From: JADKIH01 sp031385005
GTDB taxonomy: Bacteria > Bacteroidota > Bacteroidia > AKYH767-A > 2013-40CM-41-45
DNA: 64,000 bases
Direction of reading: 5' to 3'
Assembly (NCBI GenBank): GCA_031385005.1
Contig: JANNBB010000006.1
Span: 353,138-417,137, forward strand
Under the pieces are notes generated by a model that saw only the letters and a program-made list of their open reading frames with translations, was not told the DNA's origin and did not search any database. The translations under genes and the position numbers were made by a program. Shown in pieces: positions 36,515 to 45,535 of this stretch (positions are counted from its first letter, which is position 1; every line of letters starts with the position of its first letter).

Positions 36515-38851
36515 ATGAAAAAACTCCTTACCCTCTTTTTTATTTTTACTTCGAAGATTATTTTCGCTACATGTGCTAACGGACTATCCGAAGTAATTAT
36601 ACATATCATTCCTGACGGTTACCAGAATGAAATTAGCTGGGATTTAAAAGATGCCCAGGGAATTACCATTGCTTCCGGCGGATTTGTAGGTGATACAGTT
36701 TGTGTCGATTCATCTGCCTGTGCTACTTTTTCCATACACGACAGCTATGGAGACGGACTCCTGGCTCCCGGTGGTTATTGGCTTTACCTGAATGGTGTGT
36801 TGATTTCCAGCGGAGCGAATTACGGTTATGGACAACAAAAATCATTTAATTGTCCGCCGGGAAATTTTTGTACCGATCCAACCATGCTTGCATTCGGAAC
36901 ACATACGGCTATGTTTGACGACACCTGGTATGAATACACACCAACCATAAACGGAATGTATTCATTCAGTACCTGTTCATTGAACACCTGCAACACTCAA
37001 ATTTGGATTTATACTACCTGCCCTTTATTTCCTTATAATGAAGGAGTGCAGGGAACTTATGCTTACAACGATGATAACAACTGCGGTACACAGGCCACGC
37101 TGAATGTAATTCTATTGGCTAATACGAGGTACTTGATTCGCATCGGCGACAACCTGGACTCTTGCTCCTCCTCTATTGATTTTGATTTTTCTTTTGTTGG
37201 ACCGGTTGCCGGTTGTACGGACCTTACTGCCTGCAATTACAATCCTTTGGCTTCCGTTGACGACGGCAGTTGTATCTTTTTTCCGAATCCTGCCTGTGCA
37301 GGTCCGGATCTGGAAATTGACTCCACCATTTTTATTCAATCGCTCTCCTTATTAACACATACTGCAGCATTTTGCGATGTCGATGAAGGGTGCGTTACAG
37401 GTTATGGAACTCGATATGTTATTTCGTTTACTTCAAGGATCAATAACATAGGAACACTTGACTTTTATATCGGAAATTCCACAACACAGCCGGGCATGTT
37501 CAACCTCAATAACTGTCACGGACACGACCATTATGAAGGATATGGCGATTATCGTTTGTTCGACTCCAATGGAAACATTGTTCCTGCCGGACATAAAAAT
37601 GGTTTTTGTGTGATCGATCTTTGCGGATGGGGACAATACACCTGTGGGAATATGGGAATTTCTGCCGGATGCTACGATGCTTATGGCGCAGGAACGCAAT
37701 GCCAATGGATTGACATTACAGACGTCCCAACAGGTGATTATAGAGTTGCTGTTATCATTAATTCCAAACACCTTCCTGATGCATTCGGAAGATATGAAAC
37801 GAATTATATTAACAATGCCACGCAGGTCTGTATGCATATTACACAAAATCCTTCCGGCCCTCCTACCTACACCATTCTTCCGAACTGTACACCATTTGTA
37901 GATTGTACAGGATTACCCGGAGGCAATGCCGAAATGGATTGCGACGGCATTTGTAACGGTCCGGGAGTCTATGGAGACGTAGCACAGAATACTGTTTTAG
38001 ATTCCATGGATGTTTACACCTACATGGACATGCTTCAATCCAACATTCCGGCATCGAATTGTAATGATTTAAACAGAGATTCTTCCTTGTCTGTTTATGA
38101 TGCAGCTCTGGTTAACTGGTGCCGTCGTCAGAATCCTCTGCATCCAAGTGGAAGTACACACAATCATTGCAATTTCCCTCGGAACATTTTAAACCCGACA
38201 GATCTGGTTAGTCTTGCTATTAAAAACGTTGATTTCACCAATCATTTTGTTGATATTGAAGTGCTGAATACGGCCACCAAGGTAAAAGCATATCAGTTTA
38301 CCATGAGCGGTATAAACATTTCCGGTGTCGTGAGTCTCGCCGATCCGATTAATTTTCCGGTTGATGCCAGATTCATTTCTTCCACCAATGAGGTAATCGG
38401 AATTTCACTCGAAGATTCTTCACTCGACCGCTCCGCTTCTGCTCAACAACTTATCCGTATATATTTCAGTGCGGTAACGGATACACAAATTTGCATTAGC
38501 CATATTACCGATATCGTTAATCAAAATGCTGAGCGCACTACTACTACGATTTATGGAACCTGTTTTGCCTCTCAGATTACTACGTCCATTAACCCTATTC
38601 TGAAAGATGCTGGATTGGTTGTTATTCCAAATCCTGCAAATAACCGGACTTATCTTCATATTACAGGTGAAACAGGAAACATGGATGAATTTACTGTGAC
38701 GGATATTACCGGCAAGGTTTGTTCTGTACCCAAAGAATTAATAAAAGAATCCTGGTATGAATTGAACCTGGAAAAACTCCCTTCCGGAATTTACTTCATC
38801 GTTTTCCGAAATAATAATTTCCGCGGATCTGCACGGTTCGTGAAAATGTAA
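36515..38851 (+). CDS. T9SS-secreted lysyl oxidase-like protein with dockerin-like segment
   Basis: The 778-residue protein has a signal peptide (LLTLFFIFTSKIIFA), an N-terminal beta domain, a GCTDLTACNYNPLASVDDGSC unit frequent in Bacteroidota surface proteins, then a lysyl-oxidase-like domain at about 260-445. The latter includes NLNNCHGHDHYEGYGDYRLFD, whose clustered His residues are the copper-site motif, and VIDLCGWGQYTCGNMGISAGCYDAYG. A dockerin-like pair of calcium loops follows (GDVAQNTVLDSMDVYTYMD and CNDLNRDSSLSVYDAAL), and the end is a T9SS type A sorting domain (LVVIPNPANNRTYLHI). Oxidation of lysine amines on surface proteins is a possible role. Confidence 0.8.
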   Translation: MKKLLTLFFIFTSKIIFATCANGLSEVIIHIIPDGYQNEISWDLKDAQGITIASGGFVGDTVCVDSSACATFSIHDSYGDGLLAPGGYWLYLNGVLISSGANYGYGQQKSFNCPPGNFCTDPTMLAFGTHTAMFDDTWYEYTPTINGMYSFSTCSLNTCNTQIWIYTTCPLFPYNEGVQGTYAYNDDNNCGTQATLNVILLANTRYLIRIGDNLDSCSSSIDFDFSFVGPVAGCTDLTACNYNPLASVDDGSCIFFPNPACAGPDLEIDSTIFIQSLSLLTHTAAFCDVDEGCVTGYGTRYVISFTSRINNIGTLDFYIGNSTTQPGMFNLNNCHGHDHYEGYGDYRLFDSNGNIVPAGHKNGFCVIDLCGWGQYTCGNMGISAGCYDAYGAGTQCQWIDITDVPTGDYRVAVIINSKHLPDAFGRYETNYINNATQVCMHITQNPSGPPTYTILPNCTPFVDCTGLPGGNAEMDCDGICNGPGVYGDVAQNTVLDSMDVYTYMDMLQSNIPASNCNDLNRDSSLSVYDAALVNWCRRQNPLHPSGSTHNHCNFPRNILNPTDLVSLAIKNVDFTNHFVDIEVLNTATKVKAYQFTMSGINISGVVSLADPINFPVDARFISSTNEVIGISLEDSSLDRSASAQQLIRIYFSAVTDTQICISHITDIVNQNAERTTTTIYGTCFASQITTSINPILKDAGLVVIPNPANNRTYLHITGETGNMDEFTVTDITGKVCSVPKELIKESWYELNLEKLPSGIYFIVFRNNNFRGSARFVKM

Positions 38852-38871
38852 AAGCATTAAAAATTGAAATC

Positions 38872-38905
38872 AAAAAAAAAGAGACCAAATGGTCTCTTTT
38901 TTTTT
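38872..38905. terminator. bidirectional terminator between lysyl-oxidase-like gene and dnaK
   Basis: GAGACC (38881-38886) and GGTCTC (38891-38896) form a stem with loop AAAT, extended by A9 on the left and T9 on the right, so it serves both convergent genes. Confidence 0.9.
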
Positions 38906-38918
38906 ACAGTTTTAATGA

Positions 38919-40829
38919 TTACTTTTTATCTTCCTTGACTTCTTCGAAATCAACGTCTGTAACTTCAGAATCATTTTTTGCTTCCCCTGCATCGCCGGTT
39001 GGCTGACCTTCCGGTTGTGCTGCATTTTGAGTTGCTTTATACATCTCTTCAGAAGCTGCCTGCCATGCGGTGTTTAAAGAAGCCATCGATGTTTCTATTG
39101 CAGCAAGGTTTCTGTCCTTATGAGCATCTTTCAGGTCACTCAACGCTTTCTGAATTGGCTCTTTCTTATCAGCAGAAATCTTATCGCCGTAATCTTTCAG
39201 TTGTTTTTCAGTCTGGAAGATTAATGAATCGGCCTGATTAACTTTCTCTGTTTCTTCTTTTACTTTGCGATCAGCTTCTGCATTGGCTTCTGCTTCCGCT
39301 TTCATTTTTTTGATTTCATCATCGCTTAAGCCGGAAGAAGCTTCGATACGAATATTCTGAGATTTGCCGGTTGCTTTGTCTTTCGCAGTAACGTGGAGTA
39401 TACCATTTGCATCGATATCAAAAACAACTTCAATCTGAGGAATACCACGTGGTGCAGGAGGAAGTCCATCTAAATGAAATCTTCCGATGGTGCGATTGTC
39501 CTTTGCCATTGGGCGTTCTCCCTGAAGGATATGAATTTCAACAGATGGCTGGTTATCAGAAGCGGTTGAAAACACTTCACTCTTCTTCGTTGGAATAGTT
39601 GTATTGGAGTCGATTAGTTTAGTCATTACACCGCCCATTGTTTCAATACCTAATGAAAGTGGAGTAACATCTAATAAGAGTACATCTTTTACTTCTCCTG
39701 TAAGAACGGCACCCTGGATAGCCGCTCCGATAGCAACAACTTCATCCGGATTCACTCCTTTGTGTGGAGTTTTTCCGAAAAACTTTTCTACTAATTGCTG
39801 GATTGCAGGGATTCGGGTGGAACCACCTACGAGGATTACCTCATCGATCTGACTTGCTGAAAGTCCTGAATCGGCCAGTGCTTTTTCACATGGCTTCAGT
39901 GTACGTTGAATTAAATCATCACACAACTGCTCAAACTTCGCGCGTGTTAATGTTTTTACTAAGTGTTTCGGAATTCCATCGACAGGCATGATATAAGGCA
40001 AATTGATTTCTGTCTGTGCTGAGCTTGATAATTCAATTTTTGCTTTCTCTGCAGCTTCTTTTAAGCGTTGCAGTGCCATTGGATCACGACGTAAATCGAT
40101 GCCTTCGTCTTTCTTAAATTCTTCTGCTAACCACTCGATTATTTTTTGATCGAAATCATCACCACCCAAATGTGTATCTCCGTTGGTTGATTTAACCTCA
40201 AATACTCCTTCGCCCAATTCGAGGATGGAAATATCAAATGTACCACCACCTAAATCGAAAACAGCGATCTTCTCATCTTTGCCCTTTTTATCCAAGCCGT
40301 ATGCAAGTGATGCTGCAGTTGGTTCGTTGATAATTCTCAACACTTTCAAGCCGGCAATTTCTCCGGCTTCTTTCGTTGCCTGACGCTGGCTGTCGTTAAA
40401 ATAAGCAGGAACTGTAATAACTGCTTCGGTCACTTCATTTCCTAAATAATCTTCGGCAGTTTTTTTCATTTTTTGAAGTACAAGAGCAGAAATCTCTTGT
40501 GGAGTGTATAAACGATCACCAATTTTTACTCGTGGTGTATTGTTTTCTCCTTTTACTACTTCGTATGGAACTCTGTCTTTTTCTTTGGTAATACCGTCGA
40601 AAGTTTCTCCCATGAATCTTTTGATTGACGATATTGTATTTTTGGGATTCGTGATTGCCTGACGTTTTGCAGGATCGCCTACTTTTCTTTCACCATTATC
40701 TAAAAAGGCGACAATAGAAGGTGTGGTGCGACGACCTTCACTGTTAGGGATTACAACGGGTTCGTTGCCTTCCATTACGGAAACACAACTGTTTGTTGTA
40801 CCAAGGTCAATGCCTATTACTTTTCTCAT
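38919..40829 (-). CDS. dnaK: molecular chaperone DnaK (Hsp70)
   Basis: The 636-residue protein is full length, with the ATPase N-terminus IGIDLGTTNSCVSVMEGNEPVVI, AVITVPAYFNDSQRQATKEAG, IFDLGGGTFDIS-type phosphate loop (AVFDLGGGTFDISILELG), the hinge VLLLDVTPLSLGIET, the substrate-binding domain, a helical lid and the C-terminal EVTDVDFEEVKEDKK tail. It refolds proteins with DnaJ and GrpE, neither of which is adjacent. A TTGAC-N9-GTCAA inverted repeat lies about 90-110 bp upstream of the start. Confidence 0.98.
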   Translation of the reverse strand: MRKVIGIDLGTTNSCVSVMEGNEPVVIPNSEGRRTTPSIVAFLDNGERKVGDPAKRQAITNPKNTISSIKRFMGETFDGITKEKDRVPYEVVKGENNTPRVKIGDRLYTPQEISALVLQKMKKTAEDYLGNEVTEAVITVPAYFNDSQRQATKEAGEIAGLKVLRIINEPTAASLAYGLDKKGKDEKIAVFDLGGGTFDISILELGEGVFEVKSTNGDTHLGGDDFDQKIIEWLAEEFKKDEGIDLRRDPMALQRLKEAAEKAKIELSSSAQTEINLPYIMPVDGIPKHLVKTLTRAKFEQLCDDLIQRTLKPCEKALADSGLSASQIDEVILVGGSTRIPAIQQLVEKFFGKTPHKGVNPDEVVAIGAAIQGAVLTGEVKDVLLLDVTPLSLGIETMGGVMTKLIDSNTTIPTKKSEVFSTASDNQPSVEIHILQGERPMAKDNRTIGRFHLDGLPPAPRGIPQIEVVFDIDANGILHVTAKDKATGKSQNIRIEASSGLSDDEIKKMKAEAEANAEADRKVKEETEKVNQADSLIFQTEKQLKDYGDKISADKKEPIQKALSDLKDAHKDRNLAAIETSMASLNTAWQAASEEMYKATQNAAQPEGQPTGDAGEAKNDSEVTDVDFEEVKEDKK

Positions 40830-40919
40830 ATTTTTTATGTGTTTATTATTATTTTTTCAAGGTTTAATCCCTGAAAGTCAATCTTAGTGCCACCATAAAA
40901 GAATAAGTTAAATTGTCAG

Positions 40920-40938
40920 TTGACATAAAAACAGTCAA
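40920..40938. promoter_or_regulatory. inverted repeat upstream of dnaK
   Basis: TTGAC and GTCAA are separated by exactly 9 nt, the spacing used in CIRCE heat-shock operators, but the arms are short and unlike the CIRCE sequence TTAGCACTC. It lies in the dnaK upstream region. Confidence 0.25.
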
Positions 40939-40970
40939 AATAATTCAAAAAACGGGTGTCAAAGAGGCAC

Positions 40971-41966
40971 TTAATTGAATTGGAAGTTCTTATTTCTTGT
41001 AAACACACAAGTATCAAAAGCGGCAACAGTTTGCAAATTCGGGTGCTTAAATTCTGAATGGACTACCCTGCTGGTAAAGAGTCCGAGCCCGTTTTCAACT
41101 GTTGTAAACGATGGTCTTTCCTGAACATTTCCGGTTGATGGTTTATTCAGTTGAATGTATGTTTGCAAGTCTTCGCTTCCGGCTAAAAGGATGAATTCGA
41201 AAGGACGAATATTACCGGATAATGAATCAATTCTTCTGGTGTATCCGGGATTGTCGGGAATATGTAATCCTAAATTCTGAAAAAGATCGTATTTATAAAA
41301 GTTGTAGCGTACCCCGGCAGGGTCTATCACAGAAGGAGTGGAAAAATACCAATCTACGTACTTTTGAGTGGAAATACCCGAAGGATCAATATCCCTGTAA
41401 TGAAACCGAATAATGAGCTCATAAAAAACAGCATTCTTACATTCACTGTAACGAGCGATAGATAAGGCAGGCCCTGTTAAATCGACAGAGTCCTTCGTAG
41501 GATTTGGCGAAGAAACGACCATGTCCTTAACAATCTTTGTTGTCGAGCCGGCAACAACACCCGTTTGATTATTGGCAACAATGATTTTATATTCGCTGCC
41601 ATCATCGAAGATGGGATGTGTTGTAGAATAAAGAACATATCGGGAAGCAAAAACACCGGTGTCTTTGTCGTTGTACTCTGTGCGCGAAAGTGAAAATGTC
41701 TCCGTAACAGAACCATTCACTAAACGTTGCATTTTAACGTCTAAGATATCACCATAGGTAAGAGAATCATTTTGTTGAGCCATGACCAATGCATTTCCTA
41801 CTCCTAAAAAGGCCTTACTGATGCGAACAGTGTGAACCGAATCAAGCACGTTCAAAAGGCCGTCAATGACCATTACTTCCTTATAAGGAGCAATGACATC
41901 AAAGTCAGTTTCGCAGCCATAAAACAACACACCTGACAATAAAAAAGCAGCAATAATCTTCTTCAT
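40971..41966 (-). CDS. DUF4249-like lipoprotein
   Basis: Starting at the Met codon 41966-41964, the protein has a lipoprotein signal MKKIIAAFLLSGVLFYGC with lipobox Cys and mature CETDFDVIAPYKEVMVIDGLL. The segment just after (EVMVIDGLLNVLDSVHTVRISKAFL) matches the start of DUF4249-type Bacteroidota lipoproteins as I recall them. The C-terminal part is beta-rich. The family often lies next to TonB receptors, but none is close here. An upstream ATG 27 bp earlier would put nine residues ahead of the signal. Confidence 0.68.
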   Translation of the reverse strand: MKKIIAAFLLSGVLFYGCETDFDVIAPYKEVMVIDGLLNVLDSVHTVRISKAFLGVGNALVMAQQNDSLTYGDILDVKMQRLVNGSVTETFSLSRTEYNDKDTGVFASRYVLYSTTHPIFDDGSEYKIIVANNQTGVVAGSTTKIVKDMVVSSPNPTKDSVDLTGPALSIARYSECKNAVFYELIIRFHYRDIDPSGISTQKYVDWYFSTPSVIDPAGVRYNFYKYDLFQNLGLHIPDNPGYTRRIDSLSGNIRPFEFILLAGSEDLQTYIQLNKPSTGNVQERPSFTTVENGLGLFTSRVVHSEFKHPNLQTVAAFDTCVFTRNKNFQFN

Positions 41967-42009
41967 AACTGCAAATCTAATTTTTTTTATCATGCATAGA
42001 ACTTATTTG

Positions 42010-42017
42010 TAGTTTTG
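42010..42017 (+). promoter_or_regulatory. -7 box for panB
   Basis: TAGTTTTG is an exact TAnnTTTG match, 62 bp before the panB ATG at 42080. No good -33 TTG is seen. Confidence 0.4.
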
Positions 42018-42079
42018 GGGTATTACCTTAACATAATTTATGAATTCAGGCAATTTTTTAAACTAAATATCAAAAGGTC

Positions 42080-42901
42080 ATGTCGATAGCAGGAAAAACC
42101 GAAGATAAAAAGGTAACCACTCATACCCTTCAGGAAATGAAGAAACGTGGGGAAAAAATAAGCATGTTAACGGCTTATGATTTTTCATTGGCCCGTATAT
42201 TAGATGATGCAGGGATTGATGTTTTATTAGTTGGTGATTCGGCTTCCAATGTGATGGCCGGACATTCCACTACCCTGCCCATTACACTGGATCAGATGAT
42301 ATACCATGCAGGTTCTGTTGTCAGAGCTGTAACAAGAGCCTTGGTTGTGGTTGACCTGCCGTTTGGATCTTACCAGGGGAATTCGAAAGAAGCGCTGAAT
42401 TCATCTATTCGAATAATGAAAGAGTCGGGTGCGCATGCCGTGAAAATGGAAGGCGGAAAAGAAATAAAGGATTCAGTCGAAAGAATTTTGTCAGCAGGAG
42501 TTCCTGTAATGGGACATCTCGGTCTCACACCGCAGTCTATCTATAAATTCGGAACCTATGTTGTTCGTGCTAAAGAAGACGCCGAAGCAAAACGGTTGAT
42601 TGAAGATGCTCACGTTTTAACCGAGAGCGGATGCTTTGCCATTGTATTAGAAAAAATTCCGGCCCAACTCGCCGAACAAGTAGCTAGTGAAATTAAAATT
42701 CCGGTTATTGGAATTGGTGCCGGAGGACAAGTAGATGGACAAGTACTTGTATTACACGATATGATTGGAATTACGCATGAATTCCATCCACGCTTTCTAA
42801 GAAGATATTTGAATCTGTATGATTCAATAAAAACTGCCACTGAAAACTATATCAGTGACGTTAAAACAGGAAGTTTTCCAAATGAAAAGGAACAATACTA
42901 A
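42080..42901 (+). CDS. panB: 3-methyl-2-oxobutanoate hydroxymethyltransferase
   Basis: The 273-residue protein makes ketopantoate from 2-oxoisovalerate and methylene-tetrahydrofolate in pantothenate and coenzyme A synthesis. Motifs: ISMLTAYDFSLARILDDAGIDVLLVGDSASNVMAGHSTTLPITLDQMIYH, VVDLPFGSYQ, AVKMEGG, VMGHLGLTPQS, and IPVIGIGAGGQVDGQVLVLHDMIG. Length and motifs are standard. It precedes a pseudouridine synthase gene by 86 bp. No panC or panD is in the window. Confidence 0.97.
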   Translation: MSIAGKTEDKKVTTHTLQEMKKRGEKISMLTAYDFSLARILDDAGIDVLLVGDSASNVMAGHSTTLPITLDQMIYHAGSVVRAVTRALVVVDLPFGSYQGNSKEALNSSIRIMKESGAHAVKMEGGKEIKDSVERILSAGVPVMGHLGLTPQSIYKFGTYVVRAKEDAEAKRLIEDAHVLTESGCFAIVLEKIPAQLAEQVASEIKIPVIGIGAGGQVDGQVLVLHDMIGITHEFHPRFLRRYLNLYDSIKTATENYISDVKTGSFPNEKEQY

Positions 42902-42987
42902 ATCCGGAAATACATCCTTCGTATCTGTTAAAACTTCAAAATTATTTTTTCTTTTGCTCACCCATTTTAAAATACTGCAATAACACC

Positions 42988-43662
42988 ATGAATGTACTAT
43001 TCGAAGACAATCATTTGATCGTATTGAATAAACAATCCGGGGAAATTGTTCAAGGCGATAAGACAGGCGACAAGCCGTTGAGTGACATGGTGAAGGATTA
43101 TCTTAGAGAAAAATACCAAAAGCCGGGTGCTGCATTCATCGGTGTTGTTCATCGCATTGACAGGCCGGTAAGCGGCATTATTATTTTCGCCCGAACAAGT
43201 AAGGCATTGGCAAGGATGAATGAATTATTCAGAGAGAAAAAAATAAAGAAAACCTATTGGGCAGTAGTCAAAAATAAGCCGCCGGAAGATGCAGGTACAC
43301 TTATCCACTACCTGAAAAAAGACGAGAAGACAAATAAGAGTAAGCCCTTTAACCATGAAGTACCTGGTTCATTACGCTCGTGGCTGGATTATAAAGTGAT
43401 CGGCAAATCGGATAATTATTATTTGTTGGAAGTTGATCCTCATACGGGTCGACATCATCAAATCAGGGTTCAGTTGGCGACGATTGGATGTCCGATAAAA
43501 GGCGATGTAAAATATGGCTTCGATCGTACGAATGAGGATGGCTCTATTCATCTCCATGCGCGCAAAGTGGAATTTATTCACCCCGTAAGGAAAGAGGAAA
43601 TTACCATTATCGCTCCTACTCCTGCTGATTCTATCTGGAAGTTTTTTGAAAGTCAGGTTTAG
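42988..43662 (+). CDS. RluA family RNA pseudouridine synthase
   Basis: The 224-residue protein is a single catalytic domain without the S4 RNA-binding domain. It has VLFEDNHLIVLNKQSGEIVQ, the catalytic signature VVHRIDRPVSGIIIFARTSKAL with the essential Asp in HRIDRP, and the C-terminal LLEVDPHTGRHHQIRVQLATIGCPIKGDVKYG. It isomerises uridine in rRNA or tRNA; the position is not predictable. It lies downstream of panB on the same strand and converges on the DoxX-family gene. Confidence 0.93.
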   Translation: MNVLFEDNHLIVLNKQSGEIVQGDKTGDKPLSDMVKDYLREKYQKPGAAFIGVVHRIDRPVSGIIIFARTSKALARMNELFREKKIKKTYWAVVKNKPPEDAGTLIHYLKKDEKTNKSKPFNHEVPGSLRSWLDYKVIGKSDNYYLLEVDPHTGRHHQIRVQLATIGCPIKGDVKYGFDRTNEDGSIHLHARKVEFIHPVRKEEITIIAPTPADSIWKFFESQV

Positions 43663-43730
43663 CGAATTCAGATTATCGAATTTTTCCGAATAAACTTTTT
43701 CAGTAAACCTTCTAAAGAAATCTAAAAAAT

Positions 43731-44846
43731 TTACTTTGCAATCATCCCCTTTACTTCATCGTAAGAAGGAAAATCGTTGTAATGCCACATGGCAGCAACA
43801 GAACCATTCTTAAGCAAAATTAAACCGGGATTGGAGCGAATCATTGTCTTCAGCATGGTTCCATCTGAATAATAATATTCGAATGTTGAATTATGTTTTT
43901 TCCTGAAAGACTCTACTTCCGCTTTTCCTGAAGAAGTCATTCCGACAAATTCAACACCATCTTTCTGACACAAAGCCACGAAATCGTTTACATGATTCTG
44001 CACACCTTCATTTGAATGATTGACATCATAGGCGACCAATAAAAATACATTTTTCATGGAAAGAATGTCATTGGTAACATCGGTTCCATCAGCAGAAGAA
44101 ATAGTAAAATCGTGAATGGGTGGCTTATCCCCTTCTCTGATCACTTTATCTCTTCTGTCGACAAACTTATAGGTATCGTCGATTGTTTTTAACTGATCCA
44201 TATTCAATTCGACCTGCTTGCCGTCCTTTTCATAGATGAAAACCATCACTACACTATCCGTTTTTGCGTCGGGAGCAAGTTTCATTCCTTCCGGAATACT
44301 TTTTCCGATTGCATAGGGACGAAAATCAATTACCGGCAAATGCATATAACAATACATGGAAAAAAGAAATGAACCGATAAATCCGGCATAGGCCATCCAG
44401 GTAGCAAACCTATCACCGAAAAGTGGTTTGATATCATTCTTTCCAATAAAAATAAAGAGGATGAGTACGAGTAAGATAATGTCCTTCATAAATGATTCGA
44501 AGGGCTTTAAATGCAATGCATCACCGAAACAACCGCAATCTTTTACCACATCAAATTTCCACGACCAAAAAGTAAGGAAGGTAAAAAAGACAATCATCAG
44601 TAAGAGCGACCATGCGGTAAAATTCATTTTCGCTCCTAATAAAAGAGCAACGCCTAAACCGATTTCAAAAGCACAAATTCCGATTGCCATTGCAAGAGAA
44701 ATTCCTGAAAGCCAGGGCATGTGAAAAACAGTAAAGTATTCGTCGAGTTTATAAGAAAATCCGAGTGGATCGTTGGCCTTAATAAAACCGGAAATGATAA
44801 ATAAAACTCCGACAAAGATCCTTGATATTTGGGCTAAAATTTTCAT
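43731..44846 (-). CDS. DoxX-family membrane protein with thioredoxin-like domain (BT_3928 type)
   Basis: The 371-residue protein has four membrane segments in its first 155 residues (about 4-20, 48-70, 78-95 and 118-137) with the DoxX/MauE-like start ISRIFVGVLFIISGFIKANDPLGFSYKLDEYF and a cysteine motif DCGCFGD near residue 104. A fifth segment follows near 150-165. The C-terminal half (about 240-371) resembles a thioredoxin fold: VFLLVAYDVNHSNEGVQNHVNDFVAL, EFVGMTSSGKAEVESF, IRSNPGLILLKNGSVAAMWHYND, but has no CxxC. Members may take part in redox handling across the membrane. It is a single gene. Confidence 0.78.
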   Translation of the reverse strand: MKILAQISRIFVGVLFIISGFIKANDPLGFSYKLDEYFTVFHMPWLSGISLAMAIGICAFEIGLGVALLLGAKMNFTAWSLLLMIVFFTFLTFWSWKFDVVKDCGCFGDALHLKPFESFMKDIILLVLILFIFIGKNDIKPLFGDRFATWMAYAGFIGSFLFSMYCYMHLPVIDFRPYAIGKSIPEGMKLAPDAKTDSVVMVFIYEKDGKQVELNMDQLKTIDDTYKFVDRRDKVIREGDKPPIHDFTISSADGTDVTNDILSMKNVFLLVAYDVNHSNEGVQNHVNDFVALCQKDGVEFVGMTSSGKAEVESFRKKHNSTFEYYYSDGTMLKTMIRSNPGLILLKNGSVAAMWHYNDFPSYDEVKGMIAK

Positions 44847-44916
44847 AAGCTATTTTAAAAAGTTGTCTATGAATGTAGTTGAGTAAAGTTTTTTGATTTA
44901 AAATTAAAGGAGAATT

Positions 44917-45492
44917 TTATTCTTCCTCCTTCATTTTGATGAGGGCAAAAACAGAATAGTTGATGATGTCATAGTAATTAGCTTCCACTCCTTCACTAAT
45001 CATTGTCTGCCCTTTATTGTCCTCGATTTGTTTGATGCGTAAAAGTTTCATCAGAATAAGATCTGTCATGGAACTGATTCTCATACCTCTCCATGCTTCA
45101 CCATAATCATGATTTTTATTTTCCAACAATCGCTTGGCTTCGGAGACATGAAAATCGAAATGACGGGTAACATCCTCTTTATCACTCTCAACTTCGTGGT
45201 CAGCACCGAATTCAGCTTGAATCAAAGCGATAATGCAGTAATTGATTATGCCTAAAAATTCATTGTCAATCCCTTCATTAACTTTCTGAATACCCTTTTC
45301 TTCAATGCTTCGGATACGCTGAGCTTTAATGTATATTTGATCGGTAATAGAACTGGCACGCAATATTCTCCAGGCAGTACCGTAATCTTTCATCTTATTG
45401 AGAAAGATTTCTCTTGCTGAACCTAATATTCGGTCGAATTGAGCTATCGTATTTCCTGCCATAATTTGTGCAGATTCTGCCGTTGATTCCAT
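44917..45492 (-). CDS. tandem DUF1599 (nucleotide modification associated) protein
   Basis: The 191 residues consist of two clear copies of one unit: FLNKMKDYGTAWRILRASSITDQIYIKAQRIRSIEE at about 30-65 and LENKNHDYGEAWRGMRISSMTDLILMKLLRIKQIED at about 120-155, each followed by a NEFLGIINYCIIALIQ / NYYDIINYSVFALIK segment. This matches DUF1599, also listed as nucleotide modification associated domain 1. The all-helical fold with conserved K..DYG..W suggests a nucleotide-binding or MazG-like pyrophosphohydrolase-type role (inference). It is divergent from folP, with 43 bp between starts. Confidence 0.85.
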   Translation of the reverse strand: MESTAESAQIMAGNTIAQFDRILGSAREIFLNKMKDYGTAWRILRASSITDQIYIKAQRIRSIEEKGIQKVNEGIDNEFLGIINYCIIALIQAEFGADHEVESDKEDVTRHFDFHVSEAKRLLENKNHDYGEAWRGMRISSMTDLILMKLLRIKQIEDNKGQTMISEGVEANYYDIINYSVFALIKMKEEE

Positions 45493-45535
45493 AATTTCAA
45501 CAGGATTTTTACTTTCGTATTTAATTAATAAAAAA

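Noticed and set aside
40920..40938. CIRCE heat-shock operator upstream of dnaK
   Set aside because: Only the 9-nt spacing fits; the arms TTGAC/GTCAA do not match the CIRCE sequence, so it is listed only as a weak inverted repeat.
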